Below, piece by piece: positions 25,282 to 34,300 of a DNA stretch of 64,000 bases. The position numbers and the translations under genes were made by a program. A model generated the notes under the pieces. It ran no database searches and was not told the origin of the DNA. It saw only the letters and a list, made by a program, of their open reading frames with translations. The stretch spans positions 1 through 64,000 of the forward strand of contig NZ_LAPT01000041.1 of the NCBI RefSeq assembly GCF_003194385.1. The letters are read 5' to 3'. Source of the DNA: Pokkaliibacter plantistimulans. GTDB taxonomy: Bacteria; Pseudomonadota; Gammaproteobacteria; Pseudomonadales; Balneatricaceae. Every line of letters starts with the position of its first letter. Positions within the stretch are counted from its first letter, which is position 1.

Positions 25282-26067
25282 TCAGGCCCGCAGCATGCGG
25301 TTGCGGCCGGTCTGTTTGGCTTCGTAGAGGGCGTTATCGGCGCGATTGAGCACCGCATCCAGTGGTTCACCCGGCCGGAAGAAACTGACGCCGAGGCTGA
25401 CGGTGACAGACAGGCTGATACCGGCAATATCAATACTGGCACCGCTGATATGACGCTGCAGCTGGTCAAACAGCTGCAGGCAGCGGGTGTCGTCCTGATT
25501 GGCCACCAGCAGCAGAAACTCTTCGCCGCCCCAGCGGCCACAGATGCCCAGCTCATCGACCTGCTGCTGCATCATCTGCCCGAGCCGCATCAGCACTTCG
25601 TCGCCGACCTGATGGCCATAGCTGTCGTTGACCTGTTTGAAGTAATCGACGTCGAGCATCGTCACTGCAAAACCATGCTGGCTCTTGTTGCTGTTCTCGA
25701 CTTCGTCTTCCAGACGACGCATCAGCATACGGCGATTGGGCAGATCGGTGAGAGGATCAAGGAAGGAAGCCTCTTCGAGGGCCAGGTTCATATCGCGCAG
25801 CATGCGCTGATAGCGGTCGGAAATACGGGTGATCTTTTCCAGCTGGCGCAGCTGCTTGTCGAAACGGGCGCTGAGACTGTGCTCGCGCCGCATCATCATC
25901 GCCTGATAGGAGTCAGACAGCTGGGTGATACGCTCCACCCGCGCCCACTGTTCCTCATTCAGGCGCCATAATTGCGCCAGTGCTTCACGCAGGGGGTGAC
26001 CCTGATACTGCTTGTCATCCAGCAGCATCTGGATGCGTTTTTCCAGGGCACCTGGATCGACTTTCAT
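25282..26067 (-). CDS. siaD: Diguanylate cyclase SiaD
   Basis: The 261-residue cytosolic protein has an N-terminal helical region (about 1-100), probably coiled coil, and a GGDEF domain with active site GGEEF (180-184). The I-site position holds DELG (171-174) instead of RxxD, so allosteric product inhibition through that site is not expected. In Pseudomonas aeruginosa, SiaD activity is switched on by binding SiaC. Its start codon overlaps the siaC stop by one base (TAATG), so translation is coupled. Confidence 0.9.
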   Translation of the reverse strand: MKVDPGALEKRIQMLLDDKQYQGHPLREALAQLWRLNEEQWARVERITQLSDSYQAMMMRREHSLSARFDKQLRQLEKITRISDRYQRMLRDMNLALEEASFLDPLTDLPNRRMLMRRLEDEVENSNKSQHGFAVTMLDVDYFKQVNDSYGHQVGDEVLMRLGQMMQQQVDELGICGRWGGEEFLLLVANQDDTRCLQLFDQLQRHISGASIDIAGISLSVTVSLGVSFFRPGEPLDAVLNRADNALYEAKQTGRNRMLRA

Positions 26068-26441
26068 TAACGGCCTACGATTTCAAAGGGAAAGGTGCAA
26101 TCTTCCTTGAATTCTTCGGCCAGTTCCGCGACCCGTTCATTGTCTTCGTCATAATACCAGCGGGTGACGACGTCACGGCCACGGCCATGGGCGTCTTCCA
26201 GCAGGTCAAAGATGTCCATCATGGCCTTGATGCTGCTGGTATTGAGATACAGCAGCTCCAGCTCCAGCCGCAGCGGACGGTCAGTGTCGGTCAGGTACTG
26301 TTCCACCCAGGTGATGACCTGACCGAACATCTCGAAGGAGTTCTCGGGATAGGAATCGCCCTGCATCGCCAGCACCCCATCATTCCAGCTGGCATGGATG
26401 CTCGGTGTGGATTGACTACCAGGTATAGTCAGATCGCTCAT
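26067..26441 (-). CDS. siaC: SiaC family regulatory phosphoprotein (DUF1987)
   Basis: The 124-residue protein matches SiaC/DUF1987. The conserved LELLYLNTSSIKAMMDIFDLL contains Thr68, the position phosphorylated by SiaB and dephosphorylated by SiaA in P. aeruginosa; the unphosphorylated form binds and activates SiaD. A 104-nt gap to siaB contains a hairpin (26472-26509), so siaC and siaD may be expressed at a different level from siaA and siaB. Confidence 0.92.
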   Translation of the reverse strand: MSDLTIPGSQSTPSIHASWNDGVLAMQGDSYPENSFEMFGQVITWVEQYLTDTDRPLRLELELLYLNTSSIKAMMDIFDLLEDAHGRGRDVVTRWYYDEDNERVAELAEEFKEDCTFPFEIVGR

Positions 26442-26471
26442 CGTTACTTACTCATACGTCATTCGTGTGTC

Positions 26472-26509
26472 GATCCCCTGTCACTCGGTGACGGTATCAA
26501 AGGGGGATC
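26472..26509. promoter_or_regulatory. Nested hairpin between siaB and siaC
   Basis: GATCCCC (26472-26478) and GGGGATC (26503-26509) enclose a second small hairpin, GTCAC-TCG-GTGAC (26480-26492). In the sia transcript it could act as a processing or attenuation point. No T-run follows on the minus strand. Confidence 0.35.
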
Positions 26510-26545
26510 ACTTCCGGGTGTGGCTGCCGCTATCGGCGAATACCG

Positions 26546-27109
26546 TCAAATCTGCACCCGGATACTGAAAAAGGCCCAGCCATCAGCAAGCGGCTTGAGG
26601 CTGGCTGACATCGGCGCCGATGATTTGCGTGCCATATCAATCAGGCCCAGCCCGGCGCCGGTGGTGGCCTGCATGTCGCGTGGCTTGCGTAGCTGCTCTT
26701 TGTAGGCCGCCTTCAGTGCCACCTTGTCCATCGCCGCCAGCGTATCAATCCGCCCGATCAGCGCCTCGCCATCGGTCAGCCGCACCATGTTGCCTGCGGA
26801 CACCACATAGTGGCCGTCCGTAACGGCATCGTCGGTCGCCGCATCCACCCGGCTGATGACCACCGTCGCGGTATCGGAATCAGGAGATCCATTGTGCACG
26901 GCGTAGTGGCGGATATTTTGCGTCAGCTCAATATAGACGGCAAATACGTCCATAGCCGCTGCCGGTTTGACCTGTTCAGCCGCCAGATAGTTCTTCAGCG
27001 CATTACCAATTTCTTCAATCAGGCTGCGCGAAATCGGGCCGTTGAAACAGAGCATGATACGTTCACGGTCGAACCGTTCACGCAGCCCATAGAGGTCCGG
27101 AGCAAGCAT
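26546..27109 (-). CDS. siaB: SiaB family protein kinase
   Basis: The 187-residue protein resembles SiaB, a GHKL/HATPase-type kinase that phosphorylates SiaC on threonine. The helix DVFAVYIELTQNIRHYAVHNG corresponds to the N-box, and GAGLGLIDMARKSS to the ATP-lid glycine motif. GGAGG five bases upstream supports ATG 27109. It lies 21 nt after siaA and opposes SiaA in setting the phosphorylation state of SiaC. Confidence 0.9.
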   Translation of the reverse strand: MLAPDLYGLRERFDRERIMLCFNGPISRSLIEEIGNALKNYLAAEQVKPAAAMDVFAVYIELTQNIRHYAVHNGSPDSDTATVVISRVDAATDDAVTDGHYVVSAGNMVRLTDGEALIGRIDTLAAMDKVALKAAYKEQLRKPRDMQATTGAGLGLIDMARKSSAPMSASLKPLADGWAFFSIRVQI

Positions 27110-27130
27110 CGATGCCTCCTGTGTTAGCGG

Positions 27131-29116
27131 TCAGTCAAAGCGGAATGACAGCACAGTGATGTCATCCCGCTGCGGCAGGTCACCCTGGTACGATTCCAGT
27201 GCCTGTATAAACGCCTCACCCTGCTGGCCCAGCGGCAAACTGGCATGCGCCTGCAGCATGGCGGTGAAGCGCTTGTTGCCAAAGCCATAATGCTTGTCGC
27301 CACCGGCCTGATCGAGGAAGCCGTCGGTGGTCATGTAGAAGGTCCAGCCTGCCAGTGGCAAATCGGTATTGCTGTACTCGCCCACCCGCTTGTCACCCAG
27401 CGCCCGACGGGCGCCACGAATTTCCTGCACGTCCTCGCCATTGCTGGCATACAGCGAGATCTTCGCCCCGGCAAAACGTACCCGGTCTGCCGCCCGGTCG
27501 ATGTAGACCAGACCGACATCGGCATTAGTGGCGATGGCGTCGGTAAAGTCCGCACCGGCCAGCATCGAGCGGATGGCTGCATCGGTGCGGGTCAGCACTC
27601 CTGCCGGGTCCGCCAGACCAACTTCATTGATGGCATAGTCGACCGCAGCGCGCATCAGCATGGTCATCAGCGCCCCAGGGACACCGTGGCCAGCACAGTC
27701 GATGACGCCCAGCAAACAGTTATCACCATCGGCATAGAACACATAGAAATCACCGCCGACCACATCCCGTGGCCGCCACAGCACGGTATGCCGGTCACCC
27801 AGCGACTGCACCAGCTGACGGTCCGGCAGGATAGCCCGCTGAATCAGGCTGGCATAATCGATGGACGCGCCGATCTTGCGGTTGATCTCGGCCATCTCGC
27901 GGTTGGCCTGCTCCAGCGCAGCCGTGCGCTCCTGCACCTTGGACTCCAGCTCAGCCGTATGGCTGCGGACCTTGTCAGCCATCACCCCGAAGGTACGGCT
28001 GAGGTCGCCAATCTCATCCTTGCTGTCGAGCGGCAGGTTGACCTCATAGGAACCATTGGCAATGGCCTTTGCCGACATCTGCAGACGACGCAGGGGGGAC
28101 AGCACCAGACGCTCCACCGCAAAACCGAACACCACCAGCAACAACGCCAGTAACAGAACCATCGCCACTACCGCCGGCACCAGCCAGGAGGTGTCGATAA
28201 TACGGGCCTGACTGATGTCGACCGCGGTCACGATGTACCACTGCAACAATGGCGAATAGGTCATCGCCAGCAGTTGCTTGTGCTTGCCCATCGCCACCCA
28301 GTCCAGCTGCACCTCGCCTTCATGCTGACGTGCTCTGGTCATGATGGCCCGTGCCGTTTGCCGCGAGGCGTCATCTGCCAGCAGCGCAAACAGGGTCTTG
28401 CCCTCACTGTCTTTGGCCGACACCGAATCCAGCGCAATCAGGCTGGCGTCAGGGTGCGCCTGAATAGCACCCTGCTCGTTGATAATCATCGGCACCACGC
28501 CGCTTTCCTGCTGCTGGACAAAGTCCTTGAGGAACTGGCTAAGCTCAAAACCCGTCCCCGCCAGACCCAGCCGCTGGCCGTTGTCTTTCACCACCACGTT
28601 GAACCAGACCTTGGTGGTATTCAGCTTGGCATCGTAGTTGACGTTGATGTTGAACTGGTCGGTATTGGCCATGGAGTTAAAGAACCAGCTGTCATCGGGG
28701 GCGGTGGCTGACAGGGTATAACGGGGCTGATCACTGTAGGACGATTGATCGTCATCAAAATAATAGTGATGACTGAGGCTGGAGATCAGAAAGTAGGAGC
28801 GGTCGATAAAGGCATGGCGGTAGCCTTCGGCCTCTTGCATAAAGCGGGCTTTCTTGCTGGCATCCTGCTCATCTTCCAGCCACTCGCGGGTGACGATGGA
28901 TTCGGCAAAACGCTGCGACAGCGCCAGCTCACGGGTAACCGGGGTCAGAATGCGCTGAGCATTGAGTTCGGTGAAATTGCGCGCATAAGCCTGACCGAAA
29001 TAGGCCTGCGCCTGCTGTAACAGCTGCCAGCCAATCACGACCGCCAGCACCAGCGCCAACAGACAGGATGCACCGAGGGCAAGCAATGACTTCCCCCTCA
29101 ATCCCCACAAGGCCAT
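27131..29116 (-). CDS. siaA: Membrane PP2C-like phosphatase SiaA
   Basis: The 661-residue protein has a membrane helix near residues 9-30, a periplasmic Cache-like sensor of about 280 residues, a second helix (VVAMVLLLALLLVVFGFAV), a HAMP linker (LSPLRRLQMSAKAIANGSY), a coiled coil (about 385-420) and a SpoIIE/PP2C phosphatase domain. Metal-binding aspartates are visible in RDVVGGDFYVFY and LGVIDCAGHGVPGALM. It dephosphorylates SiaC in P. aeruginosa in response to surface or detergent stress, leading to aggregation. It is the first gene of the operon; the promoter should lie in 29117-29368, where no clear site could be fixed. Confidence 0.92.
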   Translation of the reverse strand: MALWGLRGKSLLALGASCLLALVLAVVIGWQLLQQAQAYFGQAYARNFTELNAQRILTPVTRELALSQRFAESIVTREWLEDEQDASKKARFMQEAEGYRHAFIDRSYFLISSLSHHYYFDDDQSSYSDQPRYTLSATAPDDSWFFNSMANTDQFNINVNYDAKLNTTKVWFNVVVKDNGQRLGLAGTGFELSQFLKDFVQQQESGVVPMIINEQGAIQAHPDASLIALDSVSAKDSEGKTLFALLADDASRQTARAIMTRARQHEGEVQLDWVAMGKHKQLLAMTYSPLLQWYIVTAVDISQARIIDTSWLVPAVVAMVLLLALLLVVFGFAVERLVLSPLRRLQMSAKAIANGSYEVNLPLDSKDEIGDLSRTFGVMADKVRSHTAELESKVQERTAALEQANREMAEINRKIGASIDYASLIQRAILPDRQLVQSLGDRHTVLWRPRDVVGGDFYVFYADGDNCLLGVIDCAGHGVPGALMTMLMRAAVDYAINEVGLADPAGVLTRTDAAIRSMLAGADFTDAIATNADVGLVYIDRAADRVRFAGAKISLYASNGEDVQEIRGARRALGDKRVGEYSNTDLPLAGWTFYMTTDGFLDQAGGDKHYGFGNKRFTAMLQAHASLPLGQQGEAFIQALESYQGDLPQRDDITVLSFRFD

Positions 29117-29368
29117 TCAGACATCTCTCTTAAACAGACCTCATCCATTAAAGGGGGGCAGCCCTACTGTTTCAAGGGGCTTTCCGCGGCTAAATGGTTA
29201 ACTTTCGTATACATTGACGACTTCTTGACCTGACACAGAAATACCTAATCCGCTGCACGCTCCACCTGCTGCCCAGGCCTGCCCGTCAGAATCCGCCGCC
29301 CTGCCACATCGGCTCGCACAGTCAGGGCATGACTTGTTGAATGGAGCACCTCATGGTAAAAACGACAC

Positions 29369-29392
29369 CGTTATATAGACAAGGTAATAACG
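29369..29392 (+). promoter_or_regulatory. ModE-like operator adjoining the modE start codon
   Basis: CGTTATATA (29369-29377) and TAATAACG (29385-29392) form an inverted pair with exact outer arms CGTTAT/ATAACG, close to the ModE consensus (TATATA half-sites ending in CG). The site covers the AAGG ribosome binding site and ends at the base before ATG 29393. Bound ModE-molybdate would therefore block the whole modEABC transcript. Confidence 0.6.
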
Positions 29393-30199
29393 ATGTCCGA
29401 CTCCTCCCTGCAGGTGCAGGCCCGGCTGCAACTGCATGATGGCCAGCAAGGCATAGTCGAAGCCCAGCGCCTGCAGCTGTTGCACGCCATTGACCAGTGC
29501 GGCTCGATCAATGCGGCCGCCAAGGCCGTCGGCATCAGCTACAAGACCGCCTGGGACTGGGTCGAAACCATCAACAACCTGTCACCGCAACCGCTGGTGC
29601 TGCGCAGTACCGGCGGCAAACAGGGTGGCGGCACCCGCCTGACCGAACACGGCAGACAGATGCTGCACAGCCTTGAGCGCCTGCAGCGGGCCTACGACCA
29701 GCTACTGGCGGATACCAGCGGCCTGCTCGGCAACCCTGAACAACTCCGCCACAGCCTGAGGATGATGACCATGCGCACCAGTGCCCGTAACCAGCTGCTG
29801 GGCACCGTCGTGTCAATTCAGCACGGCGCCGTCAACTCTGATCTGCTGCTCGATATCGGTGGCGCAGATCGCCTCTATGTGCAGATCACCCGCGCCAGTG
29901 CCGAAACCATGGCTCTGGCAGCAGGCAGTGAAGTCGTCGCACTGATCAAGGCCAGTTGGGTAACGCTGGTGGCCGGGGATGACAACATTCGCAGCAGTGC
30001 ACAAAACTGCCTGCGCGGCGAGGTCAGCCAGCTGCTGCCCGGCGCTGTCAATGCCGAAGTCAGCCTGCACCTCGACGGTGGCCGCAGCCTGACCGCCATC
30101 GTCCCGCTGCCCGCCGTGACCCAGCTGGAACTGGCACCGGGCAGCAGAGTACAGGCCTGGATCAACCCATCCCATATTCTGCTGGCCATCGGCCTGTAA
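29393..30199 (+). CDS. modE: Molybdate-responsive regulator ModE
   Basis: The 268-residue protein has an N-terminal winged helix (AIDQCGSINAAAKAVGISYKTAWDWVE, then RSTGGKQGGGTRLTEHG as wing) followed by two Mop domains, one beginning RNQLLGTVVSIQHGAVNSDL and one NCLRGEVSQLLPGAVNAEV. Length matches E. coli ModE (262). It senses molybdate or tungstate through the Mop domains and represses molybdate uptake. It is first in a modEABC unit, with its probable operator touching its own start codon. Confidence 0.95.
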   Translation: MSDSSLQVQARLQLHDGQQGIVEAQRLQLLHAIDQCGSINAAAKAVGISYKTAWDWVETINNLSPQPLVLRSTGGKQGGGTRLTEHGRQMLHSLERLQRAYDQLLADTSGLLGNPEQLRHSLRMMTMRTSARNQLLGTVVSIQHGAVNSDLLLDIGGADRLYVQITRASAETMALAAGSEVVALIKASWVTLVAGDDNIRSSAQNCLRGEVSQLLPGAVNAEVSLHLDGGRSLTAIVPLPAVTQLELAPGSRVQAWINPSHILLAIGL

Positions 30200-30248
30200 T
30201 GTTCCCTGCATCAATGTTCCCTGCCTCTTTTCAAGGAAGCTCTCTGCC

Positions 30249-30992
30249 ATGAACTGCCCCGCCTCCGCCCTGCTGCTGACCCTGACCACCTTTGCCGCCG
30301 CAGCCCATGCCGATCAGGCCAATATCGCTGTGGCTGCCAACTTCACTGGCGTCATGCAGACACTGGAACAGAAGTTTGAGGCCCGCGGCCAGCACCAGCT
30401 GGAAGTGAGCTACGGCTCCACCGGCAAGCTCTACACCCAGATCAGCAATGGTGCGCCGTTCGACGTCTTCCTTGCGGCTGATAATGAGCGCCCGGCCAAA
30501 GCCGAGCAGGACGGGCTGGCAGTCAAGGGCAGCCAGTTCACCTATGCCCAGGGGCAGCTGGCCTTGTGGAGCCTGCAACCTTTCAGCGGTGATGATCTGG
30601 CCACCGCGCTGCAGGCCGACTATGCCCATCTGGCCATCGGCAACCCCAAAACCGCTCCCTATGGACTGGCCGCCCAGCAGACCCTGCAACACCTGCACCT
30701 GTGGGACAGCCTGCAGCCACGACTGGTGCAGGGTGACAACATCAGCCAGACCTATCAGTTTATCGCCACCGGCAATGCCGAAATGGGCTTCGTGGCGCTG
30801 TCACAGGTCAAGGATGGCAAGCAGGCCGGGCACTTTATTGCCATTCCCGGCAGTGACTATCAGCCGATTCTGCAGGACGCAGTGCTGCTCAGCCACGGCG
30901 CCAGCAATCAGGCGGCCAAAGACTTTATCGACTACCTGAAGAGTGATGAGGCCAAAGCCATCATCCGCGAGGCCGGTTACGAGCTGAACTGA
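30249..30992 (+). CDS. modA: Periplasmic molybdate-binding protein ModA
   Basis: The 247-residue protein has a signal peptide cleaved near AHA-DQ (about residue 21) and the ModA pattern: VAANFTGVMQTLEQKFEA, SYGSTGKLYTQISNGAPFDVFLAADNERP and VVAL-like C-terminal segments ending in SDEAKAIIREAGYEL. It delivers molybdate to ModBC. AAGGA lies upstream; the gap from modE is 49 nt. Confidence 0.95.
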   Translation: MNCPASALLLTLTTFAAAAHADQANIAVAANFTGVMQTLEQKFEARGQHQLEVSYGSTGKLYTQISNGAPFDVFLAADNERPAKAEQDGLAVKGSQFTYAQGQLALWSLQPFSGDDLATALQADYAHLAIGNPKTAPYGLAAQQTLQHLHLWDSLQPRLVQGDNISQTYQFIATGNAEMGFVALSQVKDGKQAGHFIAIPGSDYQPILQDAVLLSHGASNQAAKDFIDYLKSDEAKAIIREAGYELN

Positions 30993-31015
30993 ACCCTGTG
31001 CGGAATCCCTGACCC

Positions 31016-31708
31016 ATGCTGGCATCCCTGAACTGGCAACCGATCTGGCTGACGCTGGAACTGGCCGCCCTCACCACCCTGCTGCTGTTGCTGATCGGCA
31101 CGCCGCTGGCATGGTGGCTGTCGCGCACCCGCTGGCGCATCAAAGCGGTGATCGAGGCACTGGTGGCACTGCCACTGGTGCTGCCACCCACAGTGCTGGG
31201 ATTCTATCTGTTGCTGCTGCTCGGCCCGCACGGCCCGGTCGGTCAGCTGACACAGGCCCTCGGGCTGGGGCTGCTGCCGTTCAGTTTCGCCGGACTGGTG
31301 GTCGCCTCCACCCTCTACTCCATGCCTTTTGTCGTACAGCCCATTCAGAACGCCTTTACCGCCATGGGGCCGCGGCCCATGGAAGTGGCCTACAGCCTGC
31401 GCGCCTCGCCGCTGGACGCCTTCTTTACCGTCGCCCTGCCACTGGCACGACCGGGACTGATCACGGCGGCGGTGCTGGGCTTTGCCCACACGCTGGGCGA
31501 GTTCGGCGTGGTGCTGATGATTGGCGGCAATATTCCCGGCCAGACCAAGGTGGTGTCGGTCGCCATTTACGACTACGTGGAAAGTCTGGATTACGCCTCG
31601 GCGCACCTGATTTCGGCGCTGATGCTGCTGTTTTCCTTTGTGGTGCTGTGGCTGCTGTACCGGCTTAACCGTCAGCTCAACCCCGACAACGAACGGCATC
31701 CGTCATGA
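31016..31708 (+). CDS. modB: Molybdate ABC transporter permease ModB
   Basis: The 230-residue permease has about five membrane helices and the ModB/CysT-type cytoplasmic loop [25 protein letters not shown], which contacts the ATPase. It lies 23 nt after modA and overlaps modC by four bases (ATGA at 31705). Confidence 0.95.
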   Translation: MLASLNWQPIWLTLELAALTTLLLLLIGTPLAWWLSRTRWRIKAVIEALVALPLVLPPTVLGFYLLLLLGPHGPVGQLTQALGLGLLPFSFAGLVVASTLYSMPFVVQPIQNAFTAMGPRPMEVAYSLRASPLDAFFTVALPLARPGLITAAVLGFAHTLGEFGVVLMIGGNIPGQTKVVSVAIYDYVESLDYASAHLISALMLLFSFVVLWLLYRLNRQLNPDNERHPS

Positions 31709-32766
31709 TCAGCGGCCACTATCAGCATCGTCTGGGCGAGTTCCAGCTGGATGCCTGTTTTGAACTGCCTGCGACCGGGATTACCGCCCTGTTCGGCCCG
31801 TCCGGTTGCGGCAAGACGACCCTGCTGCGTTGCATCGCCGGGCTGCAGCAGGCAGATTACGGCCAGTTCAGTCTGGGCGGCCAGTGCTGGCAGGATCAGA
31901 ACCAGTGTATGCCGAGCTGGCAGCGGCCGATTGGCTACGTGTTTCAGGAAGCGGGGTTATTCCCCCATCTCAGCGTGGCGGGCAATCTGCGCTATGGCTA
32001 TCGGCGTATTGCTGTTGAAGAGCGGCGCATAACGCTGGAGGAGGCGGTCGAAGCGACGGGCATCGGCCACCTGTTAGCACGCCGGCCAGCCCATCTGTCT
32101 GGCGGTGAACGGCAGCGCGTCGCACTGGCGCGGGCCCTGCTGACCAGCCCGCGAATGCTGCTCTGCGATGAGCCGCTGGCGGCACTGGACCATCAGGCCA
32201 AGGAGCAACTGATGGGCTATCTGCAGCAGGTGGTCGATGAGTTCCGGCTGCCCTGCCTGTACGTCACCCATGCCCCCCATGAAGTCGCCAGACTGGCCAG
32301 CCACCTGCTCCTGCTACAACAAGGCAGGGTGCTCGCCAGTGGCGTTCCCGCTCAGTTGCTGACCCGTCTCGACCTGCCGCTGAGCCAGCGTCACGATGCC
32401 GAATCCCTGCTGCAGGGGGTCGTCGCCGAGCAGCAAGCCGGATTTGGCCTGAGCCGGGTGCGCTGTGATGATATCGACCTGTTCCTGCCACAGTTGCAGC
32501 ATCGCAACGGCAGCCCGGTGCGGGTGCAGATTCTCGCCCGTGATGTCAGCCTGACGCTGGAACGCCCGCGCGACAGCAGCATACTCAACATCCTGCCCTG
32601 TCAGATCGATGCCCTGCACAACAACGGCCAGACTTACGCGCTGGTACGTCTCAATCTGGGCAGCCAGCAGCTGCTGGCACGCATTACCCAGCTGTCCGCC
32701 TGGCAACTGGCGCTGCAACCGGGCCAGCAGGTGTTCGCCCAGATCAAAGGGGTGGCGCTGGTGTAG
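31705..32766 (+). CDS. modC: Molybdate ABC transporter ATPase ModC
   Basis: The 353-residue ATPase has Walker A GPSGCGKT, signature LSGGERQR, Walker [12 protein letters not shown] and a C-terminal Mop/TOBE regulatory domain (about 290-350). It powers ModB. The start is coupled to modB by ATGA. The last 23 bases overlap the convergent kptA gene end. Confidence 0.95.
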   Translation: MISGHYQHRLGEFQLDACFELPATGITALFGPSGCGKTTLLRCIAGLQQADYGQFSLGGQCWQDQNQCMPSWQRPIGYVFQEAGLFPHLSVAGNLRYGYRRIAVEERRITLEEAVEATGIGHLLARRPAHLSGGERQRVALARALLTSPRMLLCDEPLAALDHQAKEQLMGYLQQVVDEFRLPCLYVTHAPHEVARLASHLLLLQQGRVLASGVPAQLLTRLDLPLSQRHDAESLLQGVVAEQQAGFGLSRVRCDDIDLFLPQLQHRNGSPVRVQILARDVSLTLERPRDSSILNILPCQIDALHNNGQTYALVRLNLGSQQLLARITQLSAWQLALQPGQQVFAQIKGVALV

Positions 32767-33301
32767 CGTCCAGATGCAGATATTCAGTTGCAACCTGCTC
32801 TACCAGCCAGACCTTATTGGCAGAGCAATAGAACGGGATACCCGCGGCATCCATGGCTGCGCTATTCACCTGCAACACCACCGGTTTGCCATAGCGCCCT
32901 CCGACTGCTTTCGCAACGATGACCGACTCCGTCAGATGAACATGATGGCGCTGCTGCTTGTGTAACCCCGTAGCCAGAATGGACGGAAGAAATCGTTCAG
33001 CAGTGCCGTGATAGAGAACCGCTGGAGGCGTGAGCACAGGCAGGGCAAGGTCTACCTCGATCGAATGCCCCTGATTCGCCCGAATCCGCATACCATCAGC
33101 ACTGAGGCCAAAGCGCTGTTTGTCATTGGTCTCCACCACCAGCCTGACGATTTCTGCCGTGAGTGGATACTCTTTTGTTTTAGCTATCAGCTCGTCGATT
33201 ACGGCCCAACCCTGCTCGTCCAGCCGCAGTCCGATGGCATCAGGCTGGTGCCGCAGCACATAGCTGAAGTATTTCGATATTGCCGTTATCTGTTTATCCA
33301 T
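32744..33301 (-). CDS. kptA: RNA 2'-phosphotransferase KptA/Tpt1
   Basis: The 185-residue protein matches Tpt1/KptA, which moves a 2'-phosphate from RNA to NAD+, forming ADP-ribose cyclic phosphate. The family's Arg-His catalytic pair is R17-H18 in SYVLRHQPDAIGL, with a further arginine in RIRANQGHS and the NAD-binding block VLYHGTAERFLPSILATGL. Full length for the family. In bacteria the natural substrate is not settled, because most lack the tRNA-splicing ligase that makes 2'-phosphates. The stop lies inside the end of modC on the other strand. Confidence 0.93.
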   Translation of the reverse strand: MDKQITAISKYFSYVLRHQPDAIGLRLDEQGWAVIDELIAKTKEYPLTAEIVRLVVETNDKQRFGLSADGMRIRANQGHSIEVDLALPVLTPPAVLYHGTAERFLPSILATGLHKQQRHHVHLTESVIVAKAVGGRYGKPVVLQVNSAAMDAAGIPFYCSANKVWLVEQVATEYLHLDATPAPPL

Positions 33302-33372
33302 TACTGGTCATCCTTCCATAGTAACTTGAAATTCCATGATGGCTGTCGCTGCTGTCGCCTCTCTTACTCAGC

Positions 33373-33882
33373 TCATCCCACCTCACACCACATATGCACC
33401 TTGCTGACAAAGCCGTTGCCATTTGATACGGCGAAGGGCTCCACGCCGAAAGCCTTGAAGCCGCAGCGCTGATAGAGCTTTTCTGCCGCATGATTGCCCT
33501 CGGTGACCGTCAGCTGCACCAGCAGTACCCCCGGGTGCTGGCGTGCCGCCGCCAGAATGGCCTCGACCAGCAGCTTGCCCGCTCCCTGCTTACGTCGGTG
33601 CGGGTCCACATACATGCCGAACAGGTGCGCCTTGTGCGCCACCTTCTGGCGCGGATTGAAACTCACCCCCGCCACGCCCAGCAGCTCACTGCCATCCACC
33701 GCACCCCAGACCTGATCCTGCGCATCAGCACGGTCATCCAGCCGTAACTGCCACCAGGACAACGGCAGGCGACTGCGTTCGGCGACGGTCGATGTGAAGG
33801 CATCAGGGTGAGCACCATAGGCGTGCAGCATCAGGCTGCGGTATACCTCGGCCCACTGCGGGCCTAAGCGTTGAATCTGCAT
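33373..33882 (-). CDS. GNAT family N-acetyltransferase
   Basis: The 169-residue protein has a clear GNAT core: HLFGMYVDPHRRKQGAGKLLVEAIL with the acetyl-CoA loop RRKQGAGK, followed by LLVQLTVTEGNHAAEKLYQRCGFKAFG. AGGAG eight bases upstream supports ATG 33882. It is the last gene of a minus-strand run beginning with the saccharopine-dehydrogenase-like gene. Substrate unknown. Confidence 0.88.
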   Translation of the reverse strand: MQIQRLGPQWAEVYRSLMLHAYGAHPDAFTSTVAERSRLPLSWWQLRLDDRADAQDQVWGAVDGSELLGVAGVSFNPRQKVAHKAHLFGMYVDPHRRKQGAGKLLVEAILAAARQHPGVLLVQLTVTEGNHAAEKLYQRCGFKAFGVEPFAVSNGNGFVSKVHMWCEVG

Positions 33883-33897
33883 GATGAGTGCTCCTCT

Positions 33898-34281
33898 TTA
33901 GCGGGTCGTGACATGCTGGTCAGCCCAGTTCAACAGCAGGATCAGTGCCAGCAGCGGCAGGTTCTTGCTGACCGGGCCAAAGGGATCGAGCCAGTAGACC
34001 GGGGCCAGCAGGCTGAGCAACAGGGTATAAACGCAGATCAATACCAGTTGCAGGTAATAACACCAGCGGCGCTGCCAGCCAGACATCAGCCACAGGCCCA
34101 TCAGTACATCGACCCCGCTGCCCAGCCAGATCAGGTGCAGCGATTGCTGGTCATTCAGTCCGGCCTGCTGCAACACGGCCATTCCCAGCTGCGGTGCCAG
34201 CCAGGTGGAAGTGACGCCGGTAAACAGCCAAAGCAGAATCAGGCTCGCACGGCCCAGACTTAACAAGAGTGACAGTGACAT
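33898..34281 (-). CDS. DoxX-like small membrane protein
   Basis: The 127-residue protein has four predicted membrane helices, the arrangement of DoxX-like families; GSGVDVLMGLWLMSG lies in the second segment. It is 15 nt upstream of the GNAT gene and 19 nt downstream of the DUF2269-like gene on the same strand, so probably cotranscribed. Function unknown. Confidence 0.75.
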   Translation of the reverse strand: MSLSLLLSLGRASLILLWLFTGVTSTWLAPQLGMAVLQQAGLNDQQSLHLIWLGSGVDVLMGLWLMSGWQRRWCYYLQLVLICVYTLLLSLLAPVYWLDPFGPVSKNLPLLALILLLNWADQHVTTR

Positions 34282-34300
34282 TTCCTATTCTCGTCAGACA

